DNA of 64,000 nt from Salarias fasciatus (taxonomy: Eukaryota; Chordata; Actinopteri; Blenniiformes; Blenniidae). Below the pieces are notes generated by a model. It was not told where the DNA came from and did no database searches. It saw nothing but the letters and a program-made list of their open reading frames with translations. Positions 1 to 13,568 of this stretch are shown here, piece after piece (the first letter of the stretch is position 1; each line of letters opens with the position of its first letter). The stretch spans positions 23,712,431 to 23,776,430 of the forward strand of contig NC_043754.1 in NCBI RefSeq assembly GCF_902148845.1. Direction: 5' to 3'. Made by a program: the position numbers and the translations under genes.

Positions 1-328
1 GCAATGGCGGCCGCCAGCATGCACTCTGACGTCATGCGGCCCCGCCGTTTAGCGGACGGCCGCCCGGCCGAGGCCTTGAAGACGAGTCCCGCTCTGTCGT
101 CGCTGCGACGTCAAGACCGGGGCGAGCAGATGGAGGCAATCATGACGCGGGGAAAGCGTCTCACGAGAGGAGCCCAATTAGCCAGCAGGCTGCTCCGTCA
201 TCCCGCAACATCAGACGGCGGTTTGCACTGCTGTGTGCACGCTGGAAAAAAACCCAGAAAGAGCTGTCTGCAGTCGGCCTGTGATCAGCCGAGAGACGGT
301 GATGAGTTGGGTGACGTGACGATGAGGA

Positions 329-355
329 GTGTGTGTGTGTGTGTGTGTGTGTGTG
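329..355. repeat. (GT)n microsatellite
   Basis: About 13 uninterrupted GT units. Short open frames on both strands run through it and are not genes. Confidence 0.95.
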
Positions 356-1702
356 AGACTGAAGAGACGTTTTCACCAAGGCTCTCCCATGGCTCCGTTC
401 GTTCTGTCAAAGGTGCTGAAAGTGCCAATCCGTCCGTTTCCACGCCGCCTGGAAACGCGGCTTTTGGTCCCTTTCCAAGTGAAATGTGCTGCGTTTGACC
501 CGGACTGAGAGCATAATTGCGCCAGATACAGGAAAATTCCCTCAAACACACCGTTTTACCGTCGTAGGGAGGCAGACGCTGACATCTGATAGCTGGTAAT
601 TATTCACTCTGGGAAGTTCAGCACAGAAATGATTCATGATGGTGAATTAATCTTTTTTTTTTTTCATGAAGACATCTGAGAGGTCACACTGAGACAAGCT
701 GATCAGTGAATACACAAGGTCAAGGTTGATCAGTCTCATTTTCACTGTGTAAACAGCGAACACTTGTAATCAGACAACTTGGACTAAATGTATTTAACAA
801 AACGGTAATTTTTGCATCTGAGTTATGTTTACGTTCAGATGATGCTCACAGATTATGATCCTTAATGAAAAGAGAAAGCATAATATAATACAGCTTTAGA
901 TTAATAATTTGTCAAACCGAAATATACCGGAGAAGATGCTGCACACCTTTAGCCAGCGCGTCACACAGACCTGGACTCTGCTCAGCCTCACACGCCAGCC
1001 CCACACGGCGCGCCGGCTCCTTATCGCCGTGATTAATGGCATCTGGATGCCACTGCTGCGACGGGCAGGTGGCGGGCGGGGCCCGGCGGCCCGGGGGCCC
1101 GGGGGTCCGGCGCGCATGACGTTACCCAGTCACGCAGCCCCTGGGCGCACTGGGCCCAGTGAACACATTACCCTCCGTTTAAGTACAACATCCCGCTCGG
1201 GCCGAGACGTTTTAGTTGGCACAGGAACCTGTTTCGATTTCTGTTTTACTGTTGTTTTAACTACTGTGAGAAAGATCTGACAGGGCTATATTTTTCGATA
1301 GGAGCACAGCTAAAACATAGGGGGAAAAGCGTCGTAGACAAATGGAAACACCATAGCTCATGTTTGTAGACTCAGCAGATGGAGTGGGAAACTGTAGCGT
1401 GCATCGAGCCGGTCGCGTTACTCACCTGCAAATCCATCAAGTGACATGTGTCACCTCACTTTAAATGTATTAATGACTGATATTAAATAAATTAAGGATT
1501 TTTTAATTACTTTTCAATGATCTGAGCTGTTGTTTTTTTGAGAAACTGGCAAAATGATTCACATACTTCTGTTGCAAATCAGCAAATTCAAAGACGGAAA
1601 ACTCTGCCACCAGTGACCTTCAAGGAAAACATTACAGCGTACAAATTCTCATGCAGTATCAGCGTAGAGCTCTCCCTTTCTCTGTTCCTTTTCCCCCTTT
1701 GG

Positions 1703-1717
1703 CCACTAGGTGGCAGT
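1703..1717 (+). promoter_or_regulatory. CTCF-like motif
   Basis: The sequence CCACTAGGTGGCAGT fits the core vertebrate CTCF consensus (CCA-N-NAG-R-GGC). This is a motif match only, and occupancy is unknown. It lies in the gene-free flank. Confidence 0.4.
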
Positions 1718-2473
1718 GTTGTATTCTATCCATGGGGAATTTCTTTCAGGGAAGAAGTCAGAGACAGGAAGTGAAGCCAGGTCTGGCTCCTGGTCATGTT
1801 GCACACCTGGCCAACAGGTAACCCAGCTGGATGTGAAACAGGAAACTCTAGATATACAACAGATAAAGCCATCACTAAGCTTTATCCTGCCCAGCGGCGT
1901 GGGCTTTAAAGTAGATAACACCTTTTTTGTACAGATGCATGACAAACTGTGATTTAAAGGCAGATAATCAGGAAAGCTCACCCAGTGTATTGATGTAACA
2001 TCAACAACTGGTACACAGAGGAGGGAGAATGAACCGGGTGTGTTCGAACAATTGGTTCTGTCTTCTGTGAAATTGGAACAGTCTGAATGGAGTTAGAGGA
2101 GTCTGAGTGAATCCCAGACTTTGTTGACTTGCACAGGGAGAGAAACCAGCTTGAGTTCTATCAGACTCTGCAGAAGATCTGATAAACAGCTCATTTCACT
2201 CGGATGTCTTTGTTGGAGCAGGAAGATGTTTAAAGCATTCCGGACAACCCCAGAATAAACCTCAACATCCACATAAAAGTAATCGCAAATGTGGGAAGAT
2301 GAAGCCGCCGGGTTATAGCCTGGTCTTTTACGACTACCGGACCACGAATTCAAATAAAAGGTGGGTTAAAAGTGTTTGTACCAGTTTAGACTCTACCTCA
2401 GAGTTTACCTACAGCTCGGTAGGTAAACAGTTCGTCCTTCAGACCATGAGCACGCATTAATCCTCGCTTGTCT

Positions 2474-2474
2474 T

Positions 2475-2523
<49 letters not shown>
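2474..2523. repeat. (GT)n microsatellite
   Basis: About 24 GT units with one interruption near the left end, followed by a short GAGCT repeat. Confidence 0.95.
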
Positions 2524-2525
<2 letters not shown>

Positions 2526-4078
2526 CTGAGCTGAGCGGGTGTAGCCAGAGCATGCCACAAGCATGACTGTAGTGTGTCCCGCCTCTGCGTCCAGTCCAGA
2601 GTGTGATCGGACGGTTCAGGCTGAGGGAAGGGAGAGACGCGAGACGTGAGCTGCCACTCAGACCCCGGCAGCAGAGCGCACGGCTCCGCGACGCGTCCTC
2701 TCCTCCTGACCATACATAGAATCAGGCACAGTCGTGCCGCCCTGACGCGAACATCGAGCTGAGACAAGTTGGCAGCTGAAGCCGTGACCTAAATGCTGAA
2801 ACTATGAAGAGCGCTGATGGCTGTTTCTTAGAAGCACCAGGGAAAATAAAACTAATGAAGTTACTGTAATCTTTTTATAGTCGATCCCAGCGGTCTGCTC
2901 AGCTGCGCCATTAATCAGACGGTGACAGAATCCGACCAAAGGGGGGAAGCTTTGGTTCGACATGCACTCTCGGCTCTGATGGTCATCTGCACAGACCTGT
3001 AGCTCTTACGGTTTGCTTTCCATGTGATCTCTCCATTCTTGGAGATGTTCCTTGACTTTATTGGCACCTTGAGGTCTTGTTTCAAATTCAGTCTTGTGGT
3101 TGTTGAGCTGGTGTCTTTTGGTAGTAAGTCCAGCCTCTGTGTGATGAAGGAATTATTAATGAAGTGCTTTAAACCATATGTGAATAAGTGGATAAATGAT
3201 AGAAACTGCTTGTAAAAAGTAAACCATGGTTCCTTCCTCTCTGTTATTAGCATGAACATTCTTTAGATGTCTTCTCTCGTCGAATGTTTGGAACATCTGA
3301 TTGAGACCTTTAGTGTTTGCAGACGTAAACTTGAGCAAAATTTAGTTTACAGAGTGGAGTGAAATTGTAATTTCATGGCTTTAAACATGTTAAAATGCAG
3401 GATTGTTTGTAGTCTCGGTGTAATGTTTACTCAACCTGAAACAAAGCCTGTTTTTAGACCGGATGCAGCTTTATGCTCTCACGGTCTGTAGGATTTCTGT
3501 CATTATTTATTTAATTATAGTCATTATATGACAAGTAGGTCGACAAAAATACGTCATATGCATTTTAGTTTTTGGTGATTCATTTGACTTAATGTGTCTG
3601 GATGATGTACAGATGGCGAATACTGAATACGCTCCTGTAGCATCACATGTCGACTTCTTTGTTTTTGAATAAAACGAGTCTTAATTTATTGATTGCTAAG
3701 TAACAAAACTGAATTGTGGAGTCGTGGGACGTTGCATTAACTTAATGTGAGGATCACATGTGAACAAAGCTGCGTCGTCTTCAGAAAGATAAATCCGTCT
3801 GCCGTCAGGTCTGACAGCAGAGGCTCGTCCAGAGCACGTTTCTGGATAATTGCTGTGGATTTTATGTGCTCAGCCGGGCTGACAGAAGTGTAACGTATAT
3901 AAAAAGCTCAATGCAACCCAGCTGTTGAAAACATTTCCCAAAAAGCAATCATTGCTCATGTGTGTCCAACATCTTTACAAATGTGCTCCATATTTACTGC
4001 TTGAGTAATTTTTTTTTTTTTTTTTTTCAGTCGACTGGTATTTGAAGACAAATCAGTGGAGACTTGAAGTTGTCTTTT

Positions 4079-4119
4079 GTGTGTGTGCGTGCGTGTGTGT
4101 GTGTGTGTGTGTGTGTGTT
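4079..4119. repeat. (GT)n microsatellite with GC interruptions
   Basis: About 20 dinucleotide units, the first few interrupted by GC steps. Confidence 0.9.
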
Positions 4120-5871
4120 CTGAGATAGCTGTTCATTATCTGCCGAGGTCTCAGTGCACTTCAAGCCAAACCCATGAGCTCAGTGCACTGTGGGAAATGT
4201 CGGTGATGTACTGCCTCCATCGCGGTTTAATTCAATCATGTTTTCCCTCTGTCAGTGGGATGATATAGATTCACGCAGAGGTCAGTGGGATTCCCATCAA
4301 CCCTTAAAGCAACACCACATCAAAAGTCCTGGAAGTGAGGCTGACATGTCGGAGCGTGGTGAACTATCCGCAGAGGAATCTTGAGGGGAAATCTGTGACT
4401 TTGGAGAGCTTTGCAGTAAGCTTCAGATTATTGTTACACCAGCCGGCTGGACGTCTTCTCTTAGGGAGCAGCTGTGGAAAGTAACGCCTCAGGTAAACCA
4501 CCAAAAGGTGAAAAACGCAACAATCAGTTGGACTTTAGGGTGTTCAAACCACCATTAAAAATACGTATTCACAGACTCTTCTGCTGTTATTTGAGTTATT
4601 ACATTCTTTACTAAATCCCTGAATCTATAAAGTTTTGAACTGTGACTGAGGCTTGTTGAATTCTTGATGAGTTTACAGCAGCATGGCCGCTCCGCTCGCT
4701 CAGCCGGAAAGCCTCTCCTTTCCTGCACAGGTACTGACAAGAATATTACCTCCACGGAGCCGCAGAGGCCCGTTAAGCGGCGGGCCGGCCGCTTGCCGCT
4801 CCACTTAGACGGAGTATTCGCTTACAGCGAGCGCTGCGCAAGGTCAGGGGGCTGGCAGGGGAGGCAGGAAGAGGTGAGATCATTAGCCGGGGAATATCTC
4901 CCAATCCCTCCCGACTGTGGATGTTTAATTTACAGCACATTAGCCAAAGTGATACCACATTGTTACCTATGACCTACTATAGTGCTTAATGTGTGCTCGT
5001 GGTCCAACATACGGCACCGGACGCGTCTGGAAAGCCGCTGAAAGCCAGGTGACATAACTCAGCTGCTCGCGGTGCAGGAACCTCCACTCAACGCTTTAAA
5101 AAACAAACAAATAAAACATTCATGCCTGCAAACTGTGAATTAAACATGCAACTGATACTGAGAGTCCGAGACACAAATTCTAGACGTTATGCTGTTATAG
5201 ACTGAATTATAAAACTCTTGACTGACATTCAGTCTTTTAATTTTTAATTTGTGTTGTGACTTTTAAGCCATCTCCCAGGACTTCTGCCTTGTGTGTCTGC
5301 TACACGCGAGCGGCGCTGTGTGTGGAGTGTTTTGTTGCTTTGTGTTTGTTTTGTTTTGAGTGTTTAAGGCCGATGCTTCAGGAAGATGACTGCTGCAGAG
5401 GTTTTTTATTAAAAGTAAGCTTCTGGCCTCTGCGGCTCTTCAATTAGACCGAGGGTTGGCAAACCAGAGACACACAAGTAGCAGCCTTTGTGTTTTCTAT
5501 TCCGGCGGAGTCAGTGTGTGACTCTGTTCTGTGTTTGGATGGACTGGATTTTTTATTTATTTATTTTTTGTGAATGACTGAAGCCTTGTGATATCTTCGT
5601 GAGGGTTGTTTTCTTTTCTTTTTTTTTTTGGATTGTTTGTTTGGTTTGTTTCTCTGGACGTCGAACTGCCACATTTTTTTTCTCCTTTCTTTTCTTGTTT
5701 TTGTAAATAAAAACACATCATTTGTTAATTGAAGCCATCGTGTTCACATGGCTCTTTGTTTGAGAGCGCAGGCCTCCTCCTCACTGCAGACTGGAAGTTA
5801 TTAGCCCAGTTTGGGTTCCTACAAGTCTTCTCACAACACAATCACATCTTCAGCATCAGAGGGAAACAGAG

Positions 5872-5990
5872 GAGACACGGTGGAGCAGTGGTTAGCACTC
5901 TCTCCTCACAGCAAGTGGGTACCAGTACAGAGCCGCTCTGTACAGAGTTTGCATGTTCTCCCTGTGCATGTGTGGCTTTTCTCTAGCAAG
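5872..5990 (+). mobile_element. tRNA-derived SINE-like copy
   Basis: A box-A-like stretch (GGAGCAGTGGTTAGCAC) is followed about 70 bases later by GTTTGCATGTTCTCCCTGTG. This is a combination seen in an abundant teleost short interspersed repeat. The copy is incomplete and diverged. A second fragment of the same family lies in reverse orientation in a sumf2 intron at about 34115-34190. Confidence 0.65.
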
Positions 5991-8900
5991 CCAACTCATA
6001 AATCACTCTATACGGTCCTTTGTGCATATCCGAAGCATGTAGAGACGTCACAGAGGTGTTTCTCTCCCGGCAGACAGAGCGCCACAGTCGCACTCAGAGG
6101 AAACTTGGCTCGATCCTCCGCATTTAATCCAGGAGAGCTGGATAATATTTGTGAAAATACTAAATGATTTATGCCCCTCTCCCCCGAGGAGCCACAACTC
6201 CCAGCTGATGTCATGGATTCGAGTCCGTCTGGGCGCCGAGCGAGTTGTGAACTCGGATCGCAGTGACACGTTAACTTACCTCTGAAATGTGGAATAAACA
6301 GCAGCTTTGCGTTATCGTCATTAGCTGTGACAGGGCGCCGCGTTCGCGGCGTGAGGGTGGAATCACACCACGGCGGCGCTGCGGGTGATGATGGTGGAAG
6401 CGGGATGGAGCAACAGCTACGAGGTGAAACCCTGACAACCGGCGCGGCTCTTTGAGTTGTGTCAGTCAGATCCAGCTGACGCTGAGTGACGAAGGCCACA
6501 CACACCGCAGGCCTTCCACATCAGCCGACAGCGAACCAGGAAAACCTGATTACTGACGCATTTACGTGCACCTCATAATTCCATAATTGAAAAACTCTGG
6601 TTTCCATGTTTCAGACCATCTCCGGGTTTCTCTCAGGGCATCGATGTTCGGAGTGACGCAAGATTTAAAATTCTGAACACAAAGATCATCTTTTCGTTCC
6701 GGGAGTGGCGTTTCTTTGACTTGTTCATTGTTTTTTTGTTTGTTTTTTTTTGTCTTGAGACAAAAGAATGAAATACCGGTAAATCAGAAACATGCACAAA
6801 AACAAGAGAATGTTAGGTAGAAATCAAGGTGTGTCAGTCTAGTTCCTCATTACGAAGTGTAAAAATTGATGTGTGTCGTGAAAGCTCTTGTTAGAGCGCT
6901 GCGGATAAACTCTGGCCATGTGACGGCGTTCCAGAAGAGAGCCTGAAGAGTCCGCAGGTCAGGATCACAAATCAGAGCTGGACAAACACGCTGCTCGGGC
7001 TGCTTGGCTTCACGTCCAGACCGCATGTTTAACACGCCACGCGCCGCGCTCGCCTCGGGCATCAATCACCAGTAACAACTGTAACAGTGAAGATGGGAGG
7101 CGGGGCGCGTCGGGGACAGACAGACAGACAGGCAGCCGTCTCCGTCCGTCCGTCAGCAGCTCGCTTTAACGCTTGGCCTCGGCCCAGAAAGGGGAACATT
7201 AACCCTTCGGTCAGTCCAGCGTGAAAACAAACACATTAGCGCTCCGTTCCATGACTCACTGCCGTTTCACATCCGCCGCCACTGCTTGCGGCGCTGAGCG
7301 TTTTCCTGTCCGCCGTGCCTCGCCCTTCCTCGGTCGTCGCTGCGCTATCGCACTGTCAACTTTCAGCCCTCCGCGCCGCAGGCCGAACGAGACGGCCTGG
7401 CCTTATCGACTCCACCGCCCGAGAAGGCGGGGGGATCAGAGACAACGCTCCATATCTGACCTATTAAACATGTTCTTCTGCATATTTTGATGATGACAAT
7501 GAATTTATTAGTTTACTATGATGATCATTTAGTTTATTTAGATATTTTTTTGCTGTTGTCGCATGTTTTGGATTCATTTTGTCAGTAGTTGGACGCAGAT
7601 TTTACAGTGTTCGCGGCCGTAGGGCAAACAGAACAGGAACAAATCCAACAAGTCAGCAGCCACAGTCAGAAACAGGTACGACTTTTAAACCGCGACGTTC
7701 ATCATTTGCCTTTCACAACAAATAAACCATCAGCTAAAGTACGGGAAGGCTGACTGGAAATTCTGTTTTTGGTTCACGCTATATTACACCTGGGTGTTAA
7801 TGACAGTTACTGGACAATGGGTTTTCTTTAAAATAATTAATTTTTGATACTAATTCAATGTCACCCAGTGATAAAAGAATCTGGAAACTGCATAGAAAGT
7901 TTACTTGTGTCATATAAATATAAAGAAGTGTTGGAAGTGCAGCAAAAAAAAAACAGTACCTGATGAACATGATATATATATATGGCTGCAAAGGGAGGAG
8001 AAATATCAATATTTACACAAAAGCAACCAGTTATTGCAGAAAATTGCCACAGCTATTTTCAGTCATGCTGTTTGGTGCAAAATCCGGTGAAATGTCTACG
8101 AAACCTTCTCCAGCCTTCATGCCGGCATCACCAACATCGCACTGTTGTGTCTGGTTCGCTTAGGAGATGTGTTCAAAGAATCCTATGTTTACGTTTTCAC
8201 AATTTCCTTAGTGGTTTGGCATGCAGGGGTAAATAATTAAGCCCAATAGCAGAGGACAGTGTGAAGAATTCGCCTCCAGTCTGTGTGATATTATGACCCT
8301 TTCATAACCTTTAAAACAAGGAAACAGGCTCTCATAACCACATCTTCCCACCATTTCCAAAAGTAACTCAGCTTTCCCCGGCTTCACAGAGACCCCATGC
8401 GCGGATCCTGAGGGCTCGTCTTAATTCACCAACAGGCTCGGTCAGAATCAAACACAAACACTCGGGCTAAATAGTCTAATCTGTTAAACAAATGCCATAT
8501 CAGGAGACAGATAACTCACACCGGAGGATATAGGCCAACAGTCTTCCAGCGTTTTAATCTGAGAATATAAAACCAGCTGATTAAGAGGTCAGCGTGTTAT
8601 CATAGAAAACATAAATGTGCAATCAGAATATGTGTATGGGCTCTCTGGCCTCTGCCTTATGTCACAGCAGCAGTGCTTTCACATGATTCAGAGCTGATAA
8701 CCAGCCACGTCAAGCCTCTCCTATGTAAAAACACAGGCTTCATTTGCAATTAGATATGTATGTGACTATCTCTGGGTAAATATTGTAATATAGAGGCCAT
8801 GCGATTGGCATTCGCCGTCTCACCCTCCGATTTGACAAGAGGGAGATTGAGATTGAAAGTAAGCTGCTCTTGCGGGTTTTCACATCATAACTGTGTAATA

Positions 8901-10225
8901 TTTTATAACCTCATACCGACATGTGGCCGTATGAGCTCCGTGGTGGCGGGCGGCGTTATGCAGCACCTCCAGTCTGACCCACGCTGCTCAGCGTCACCTC
9001 AGCTCCGCGGTACCTGTCGGACAGCGTGAGCCGCGTTTCTAATGTAAACGGCCTCAGTGCGTTTGAATGAGGCAGACTAAAGTTGGAGAATGCGGTAATT
9101 CTGGCAGGGATAAATCAACGCTGCACTGCCTTAAATGGGAAACAGAGACCCAGACTTGTGCTCTACTACAGCACGGCTCTGATTAAGACCAGATTGGTCC
9201 GCCTGTGGTTGGCTCTGAGCTGCGGCCAAGGCCGACTCAGGGACGGACCGTTAACGGCGTTGGTTGAATGCATTTACGTTGATTTCTCCCCTGCTTTGCA
9301 GTCATATATATCATATTCACGGAACCTGCGGAGGCGCTCATATCACTGCCTCGTGGCTGCATGGACTGTTGGTCATCTAGCAGATGTTATAGACAATAAC
9401 AAAAACACAATAATTAAAACATATGCATGTTACAGGGTTAAAAATGTGTCTTATTTTTAAGATTACAAGTTGTTATCCTGTAATAACTGGCTAATAAGTG
9501 AAATTATTTTAAAAATAACTTGAAAAATATGTAATCATAGGATAGTTTCATTCATTTGCTTCTCATACATGTAGCCCTGGGTAACATACAGTACTATTAA
9601 CAATCGAAAAATATTAATCAAGTCATTAATCCTGTCTTTACAGAGGTGTTGTTTGGTTTTAGTGAAACGTATTACCTGGGTAAATGAAATTTGATAGAAA
9701 GTTGATGTTTGGAATGACATCAAAGTAGTTAATAAAAGTCTTCTGAGTTCCTAGTTGGGTCGTAGTTGTTTTCTGATGACAAGAAGAAAAACAAAACGTT
9801 CATTGTTGAGCCTTAATCCTCCATATGAAGCAGCTAAACCAGCAGATGGATGTTCTGCTGTGTTTTTCTGCTCACTTAGCAGGAATCAATGAATAATCTG
9901 TAGAGCACTCTTCCTACGGTATGATGCAGCACTGAGTGCTTCAGCAGGATTGATACGTTCCAACAATACACAATACAATTCCTGCTCCAGGCTCAATTTC
10001 TTTACCATTTTCAGAATAACGCTGCAAACAATTTATTTTTCTTGTTGTTGTTGTTTTTTGTTGGTTGTCTCTCTTTTAATTAAAATGACCAGTAGGCGTC
10101 ATTTTTAATTAAAATGACCAGGTGCAGCTCAAAGTCAGGGTCACACACGACTTTCATGGGTCGGAAATGATTTGGCTGCTTTGATATGATTTCTTTTCAT
10201 GCCTCATATTTTATCTTTGCTTTGC

Positions 10226-10308
10226 AGTCTTTTCTCCTCTCTTCTCCTCTTCCCTTCTCTCTTCTCCTCCTTTCTCTTCTCTTCTTCTCTTTTCTCCTCT
10301 CTTCTCAG
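10226..10308. repeat. Homopyrimidine tract (C/T-rich)
   Basis: About 80 bases consist almost only of C and T, built from TCTTCTCCTC-like units. Such tracts can form triplex DNA. No gene is attached to it. Confidence 0.85.
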
Positions 10309-10941
10309 TCTTTTAAGGGTCTGTCTTTAGGGAGAGATGCTACCATCTTGTGGCCACAACTTAACAGTCCTAGAAGAAAATTTAAAGTGACGGTTTTGTT
10401 CTTTCATGTCCTCTTTTACGTTTCAAATTTTTTTTATGAAGTAGTGAAAGTGAACTGAGGAACCTTTACTGTGTGAAAATAATCAGATCCACCACTGCTA
10501 GCTGACAATTTTGTTCCCTGACAGAAGATTTGTGAATGTTCAGTCTATACTCGTATGTATGTGTTTGTGTATGTTGTTTTAGTAATTATCTTAACTTTAA
10601 CAATGCTTACAGTAGTTTCCATCTGTATATATCTGTTTTTATTTCTATTTAAATTGTTGTAACAGCAGCTGAAATATGATATTTCGCTCCACGCCTGCAG
10701 CACCTATGTCTTTGCCATAGGCTGGCAGCATTTATAGATGTGCCGGGTGATTGTCACTCAATCTGTGTAAGACACACAGATGACCCTGTCACTTTCCGAA
10801 TGCCAGCATCTATAATCAGCTCTCAAAGAAGTTCATGTAGAAAGTGGATTTGAAACAAAAACTGAACATGTAATTCAATAAAGAGTTTTATGATAATATC
10901 TTATGAATGCAGTAAAACAAGAATTTTGTTTAAAAAAAAAA

Positions 10942-10942
10942 C

Positions 10943-10973
<31 letters not shown>

Positions 10974-10980
10974 GGAAGAG
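10942..10980. repeat. (GAA/GAG)n trinucleotide repeat
   Basis: An impure AAG/GAG repeat of about 13 units, preceded by an A-run. Predicted lysine/glutamate-rich frames across it are artefacts. Confidence 0.85.
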
Positions 10981-11532
10981 TTTGGGAAACTTTCTTACAT
11001 TGTGGCCCCTTTCGTACCCCCTTATCCCACCCCCTTCAATTGGAAATTAAAAAAAAAAACAAAAAAACATAGCAGCTTGTCTACTTGTTGATACAACATA
11101 AATATCCTGATTGAAATTTGAACTTGAGAAAGAAAAACATTTTTGACATGGACTCAGTGATCTCTGATCCTTGTCCTCGAGATCCTGCACGTTTTTGGTG
11201 TCTCTCATGTTTCATTGATGAATAAAGTTTGACATAATATAGTGAAATCAAACGGACAATAAGGCTCTTACAGTTTTTCACAATTGCTAAAACACATTTC
11301 TTGAAACCTCCATCCATTTTCTCAAAACCTTAAACACAAATCCAAAAATCCACACTACATTCACAAAAACCTCAGACATTTCTGTCAAAATCGAATTATC
11401 GCCTCAAAACCAGTTCTCTTGTGATCAAAACCACACTATGCGTTCAGATCTTACACACAGCAAGTAAAAACATGCTCACCTCAGATCATTCATTAGACAC
11501 TACATGAAATAACTGAGGACACAGCAGCAGTC

Positions 11533-12189
11533 CACACTTTTAAACCTGCTGGGTTATTTTCCCAACCCATTTCCTGGGTAGCCCTAGATTTTGTGCAGAT
11601 TGAGTCACTTTTACCCCAAATTAGATGAATTGTGTCGACCCAGCAGAGTGAATTGATGATTTGAACAAAATCACCATTTTGAACACTCCTGCAACTCCTT
11701 CTCCTTCTTGCATCTGGAGACTTCTGGCAACAAATGCAACAGAAAACTGGAGTCCTGTGTTCTCGCAGAAGATTATTGCAATGGCTAAGAACGAAAAGAC
11801 ATATGACATCCCCCTCCTTATACTTCTGTGGCTGTGGCTCAGTTGGTAGAGTGGTTGTCTAGCAGTTGTAAGGTTGTTAGTTCAAATCTTTTCCTCTACA
11901 TGTCAATGAACTGCACTGAACCCCAGCTGGCTTCCAGTGGAGGGTTTGACAGCCTTGCATGGCAGAGGGCACGTGTTTCTGAATTCTGAGGGTTTACATT
12001 TTTACTGTAAAGTAACTTTCCCAGACCCGCTGATAAATCTTGACCCAGCATCAGGGTCAAATCTTCAGCCCAAACAGCTGGGTAGAAATAACCCAGCATT
12101 GACTCGGTCCCTTTTGGGCCCAGCGCTGGGTCAGCAATTCCACTCAATGTGGGTTATTTTTACAGTAACCCAGCAGTTTTCAGAGTGTG
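11533..12189. mobile_element. Second inverted-repeat element nested in the TA-flanked element
   Basis: The left end (CACACTTTTAAACCTGCTGG) and the reverse complement of the right end match at 21 of 24 bases. The interior is rich in AACCCAGC/GCTGGGTT motifs. No coding potential is seen. Target duplications are not clear, so the family is uncertain; a hAT-like element is possible. It carries a tRNA-like SINE segment in its middle. Confidence 0.6.
11826..11968 (+). mobile_element. tRNA-derived SINE
   Basis: The head resembles a tRNA gene, with box A (TGGCTCAGTTGGTAGAG) and a degenerate box B (AGTTCAAATCTT) about 35 bases later. The body (CACTGAACCCCAGCTGG, CAGTGGAGGG, TTGCATGGCAG) is typical of an abundant teleost SINE. 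It is not a functional tRNA because the arms do not pair properly. It lies inside the nested element. Confidence 0.7.
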
Positions 12190-13242
12190 TAGCACAGAAA
12201 ATTTTTATTTTACGTATTTGAAATGCATTTAGAAAAAAAAAAACCCATCTAAGTCAAAGTGATATCTAAATTCACTGTCATAACACAAAATAAATACAAA
12301 ACAAACAAAACAAAGGCAGACTACTGCATGGTCACGGTCCTGGAGATTCAGTCTCCAGCATCTTGTCTTTGTGCACACTTGGTCTGATCACATCATTAGA
12401 AATATGTGTGTTCAGTTTTGAGTTGTTGTGTGTAAAAGATGACAGCTTTGTTGGAGTTGTGTTCACATTTTGCTGCTAGTGAGTACAATTTTGCAAAAAT
12501 GTTGTGAAATGTGTTTAGTGACTGAGAATGTGTCTAAGGTTTTGCAAAAAAGAGCAGATGGGTTTTGAAAATTGAGCATAGGACCTGAACAGTGTTTAAG
12601 TTTTTGCCAAAAGAGTGTTTGATTCGAAAAATGAGTTTAGGCCACTGAGAGTTTGGTTCAGGCAATGGGGTTTAGTGTTTTAGCAATTGTGAAAAACTGT
12701 AAAAGTCAAGCATGGTGTGTTCATGAGTCACTGGAAACTGGAAAACTTCCAAATCCCCTCAGGTTAGGAATATCTTCAAACTAGGATGTTGCTACTGGTA
12801 AAGTACAAAATACCTTGAAGTTCCCAGTATTAATATGTCACAGCTCAATACAACCACAAATGCTGATGTATGATATAATAAATACAGACTTTCTCACACC
12901 ATATGCAGCAGTTTTCATTATAAGGGAGATCTATCCACATTACTGACTTTGCTAGCTTTATTTCATCCCTGTCAGGGCTGTCGTTGTTCATTTATTTTTC
13001 GATTTTCATGGAGCTTAGTGGCAAGTGGAACATTCACAACTGGGAAGTTTAGGAGTTCCCAATTATTCATGAACTTTAGTCCTAGACTTTTTTTCTTTTG
13101 AATGCTTTTTTTTTGGGGGGGGGGCGGGGGGAAGTACACTTATATCAATCTTCGAATATTACTTCACGAAACTAAATATTTATTCATAAGCAGGAACTAA
13201 TTTGAGAATCGCTTCGATTTTAGTCCCTCGTCAGCTTCCGTA

Positions 13243-13250
13243 TGACGTCA
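13243..13250. promoter_or_regulatory. cAMP-response element palindrome upstream of mrps17
   Basis: A perfect TGACGTCA lies about 90 bases before the likely end of a non-coding first exon (donor GTGAGT at 13337). CREB/ATF sites are common in promoters of nuclear genes for mitochondrial proteins. Function here is inferred from position and sequence. Confidence 0.5.
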
Positions 13251-13568
13251 TTATTAGGTGACGCGCCGCAGCATGGAGGAGCTGTCTCAATGAGCTCTTT
13301 TTGACCTTCTCGTGTTTATAAAGTCTGCTAAACTCAGTGAGTATTGCGCTCATTCAGTCATATCACCACTGTGCACCGCTGCACCGACAGAGGAACTCAG
13401 TGTTTTTTCATTTATCGTTACGATGTGGAGTTATAACACAAGTTAGCTAAAATGCTATCTGTTGGTCTCCTCATGTCAACTTCTACTTGTGAATCACATC
13501 GGTTTGTGGGAATGACTAGTCGTTATTATTATCTCCCTTTGCTGCAGGATTGAGTGAAACGTTGCAGG

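Larger units (their letters stand above)
11271..12699. mobile_element. DNA transposon with terminal inverted repeats, TA-flanked
   Basis: The ends are a perfect inverted repeat of at least 25 bases, beginning CAGTTTTTCACAATTGC. They are flanked by TA at 11269-11270 and 12700-12701. TA flanks and a CAGT start fit the Tc1/mariner superfamily. No transposase frame is visible, so this is a non-autonomous copy. Subterminal DNA on both sides carries repeated AAAACAC-type motifs. The element is interrupted by another repeat (11533-12189). Superfamily assignment is moderate. Confidence 0.75.
1..13230. other. Gene-free flank upstream of mrps17
   Basis: I found no exon chain, conserved protein segment or RNA gene here. 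Open frames in this stretch are short, and several run through GT repeats. The region does hold microsatellites, a SINE copy, a CTCF-like motif, a pyrimidine-rich tract and a nested transposon, each listed separately. The stretches around 4690-4970 and 8250-9400 have balanced composition and are not obviously repetitive. They could be conserved non-coding sequence, but conservation cannot be judged from one genome. The window edge may cut off a gene whose introns or regulatory DNA fill this interval. Confidence 0.6.

Noticed and set aside
11826-11906. Functional tRNA gene
   Set aside because: Box B is degenerate, the acceptor arm does not pair, and a SINE body follows.
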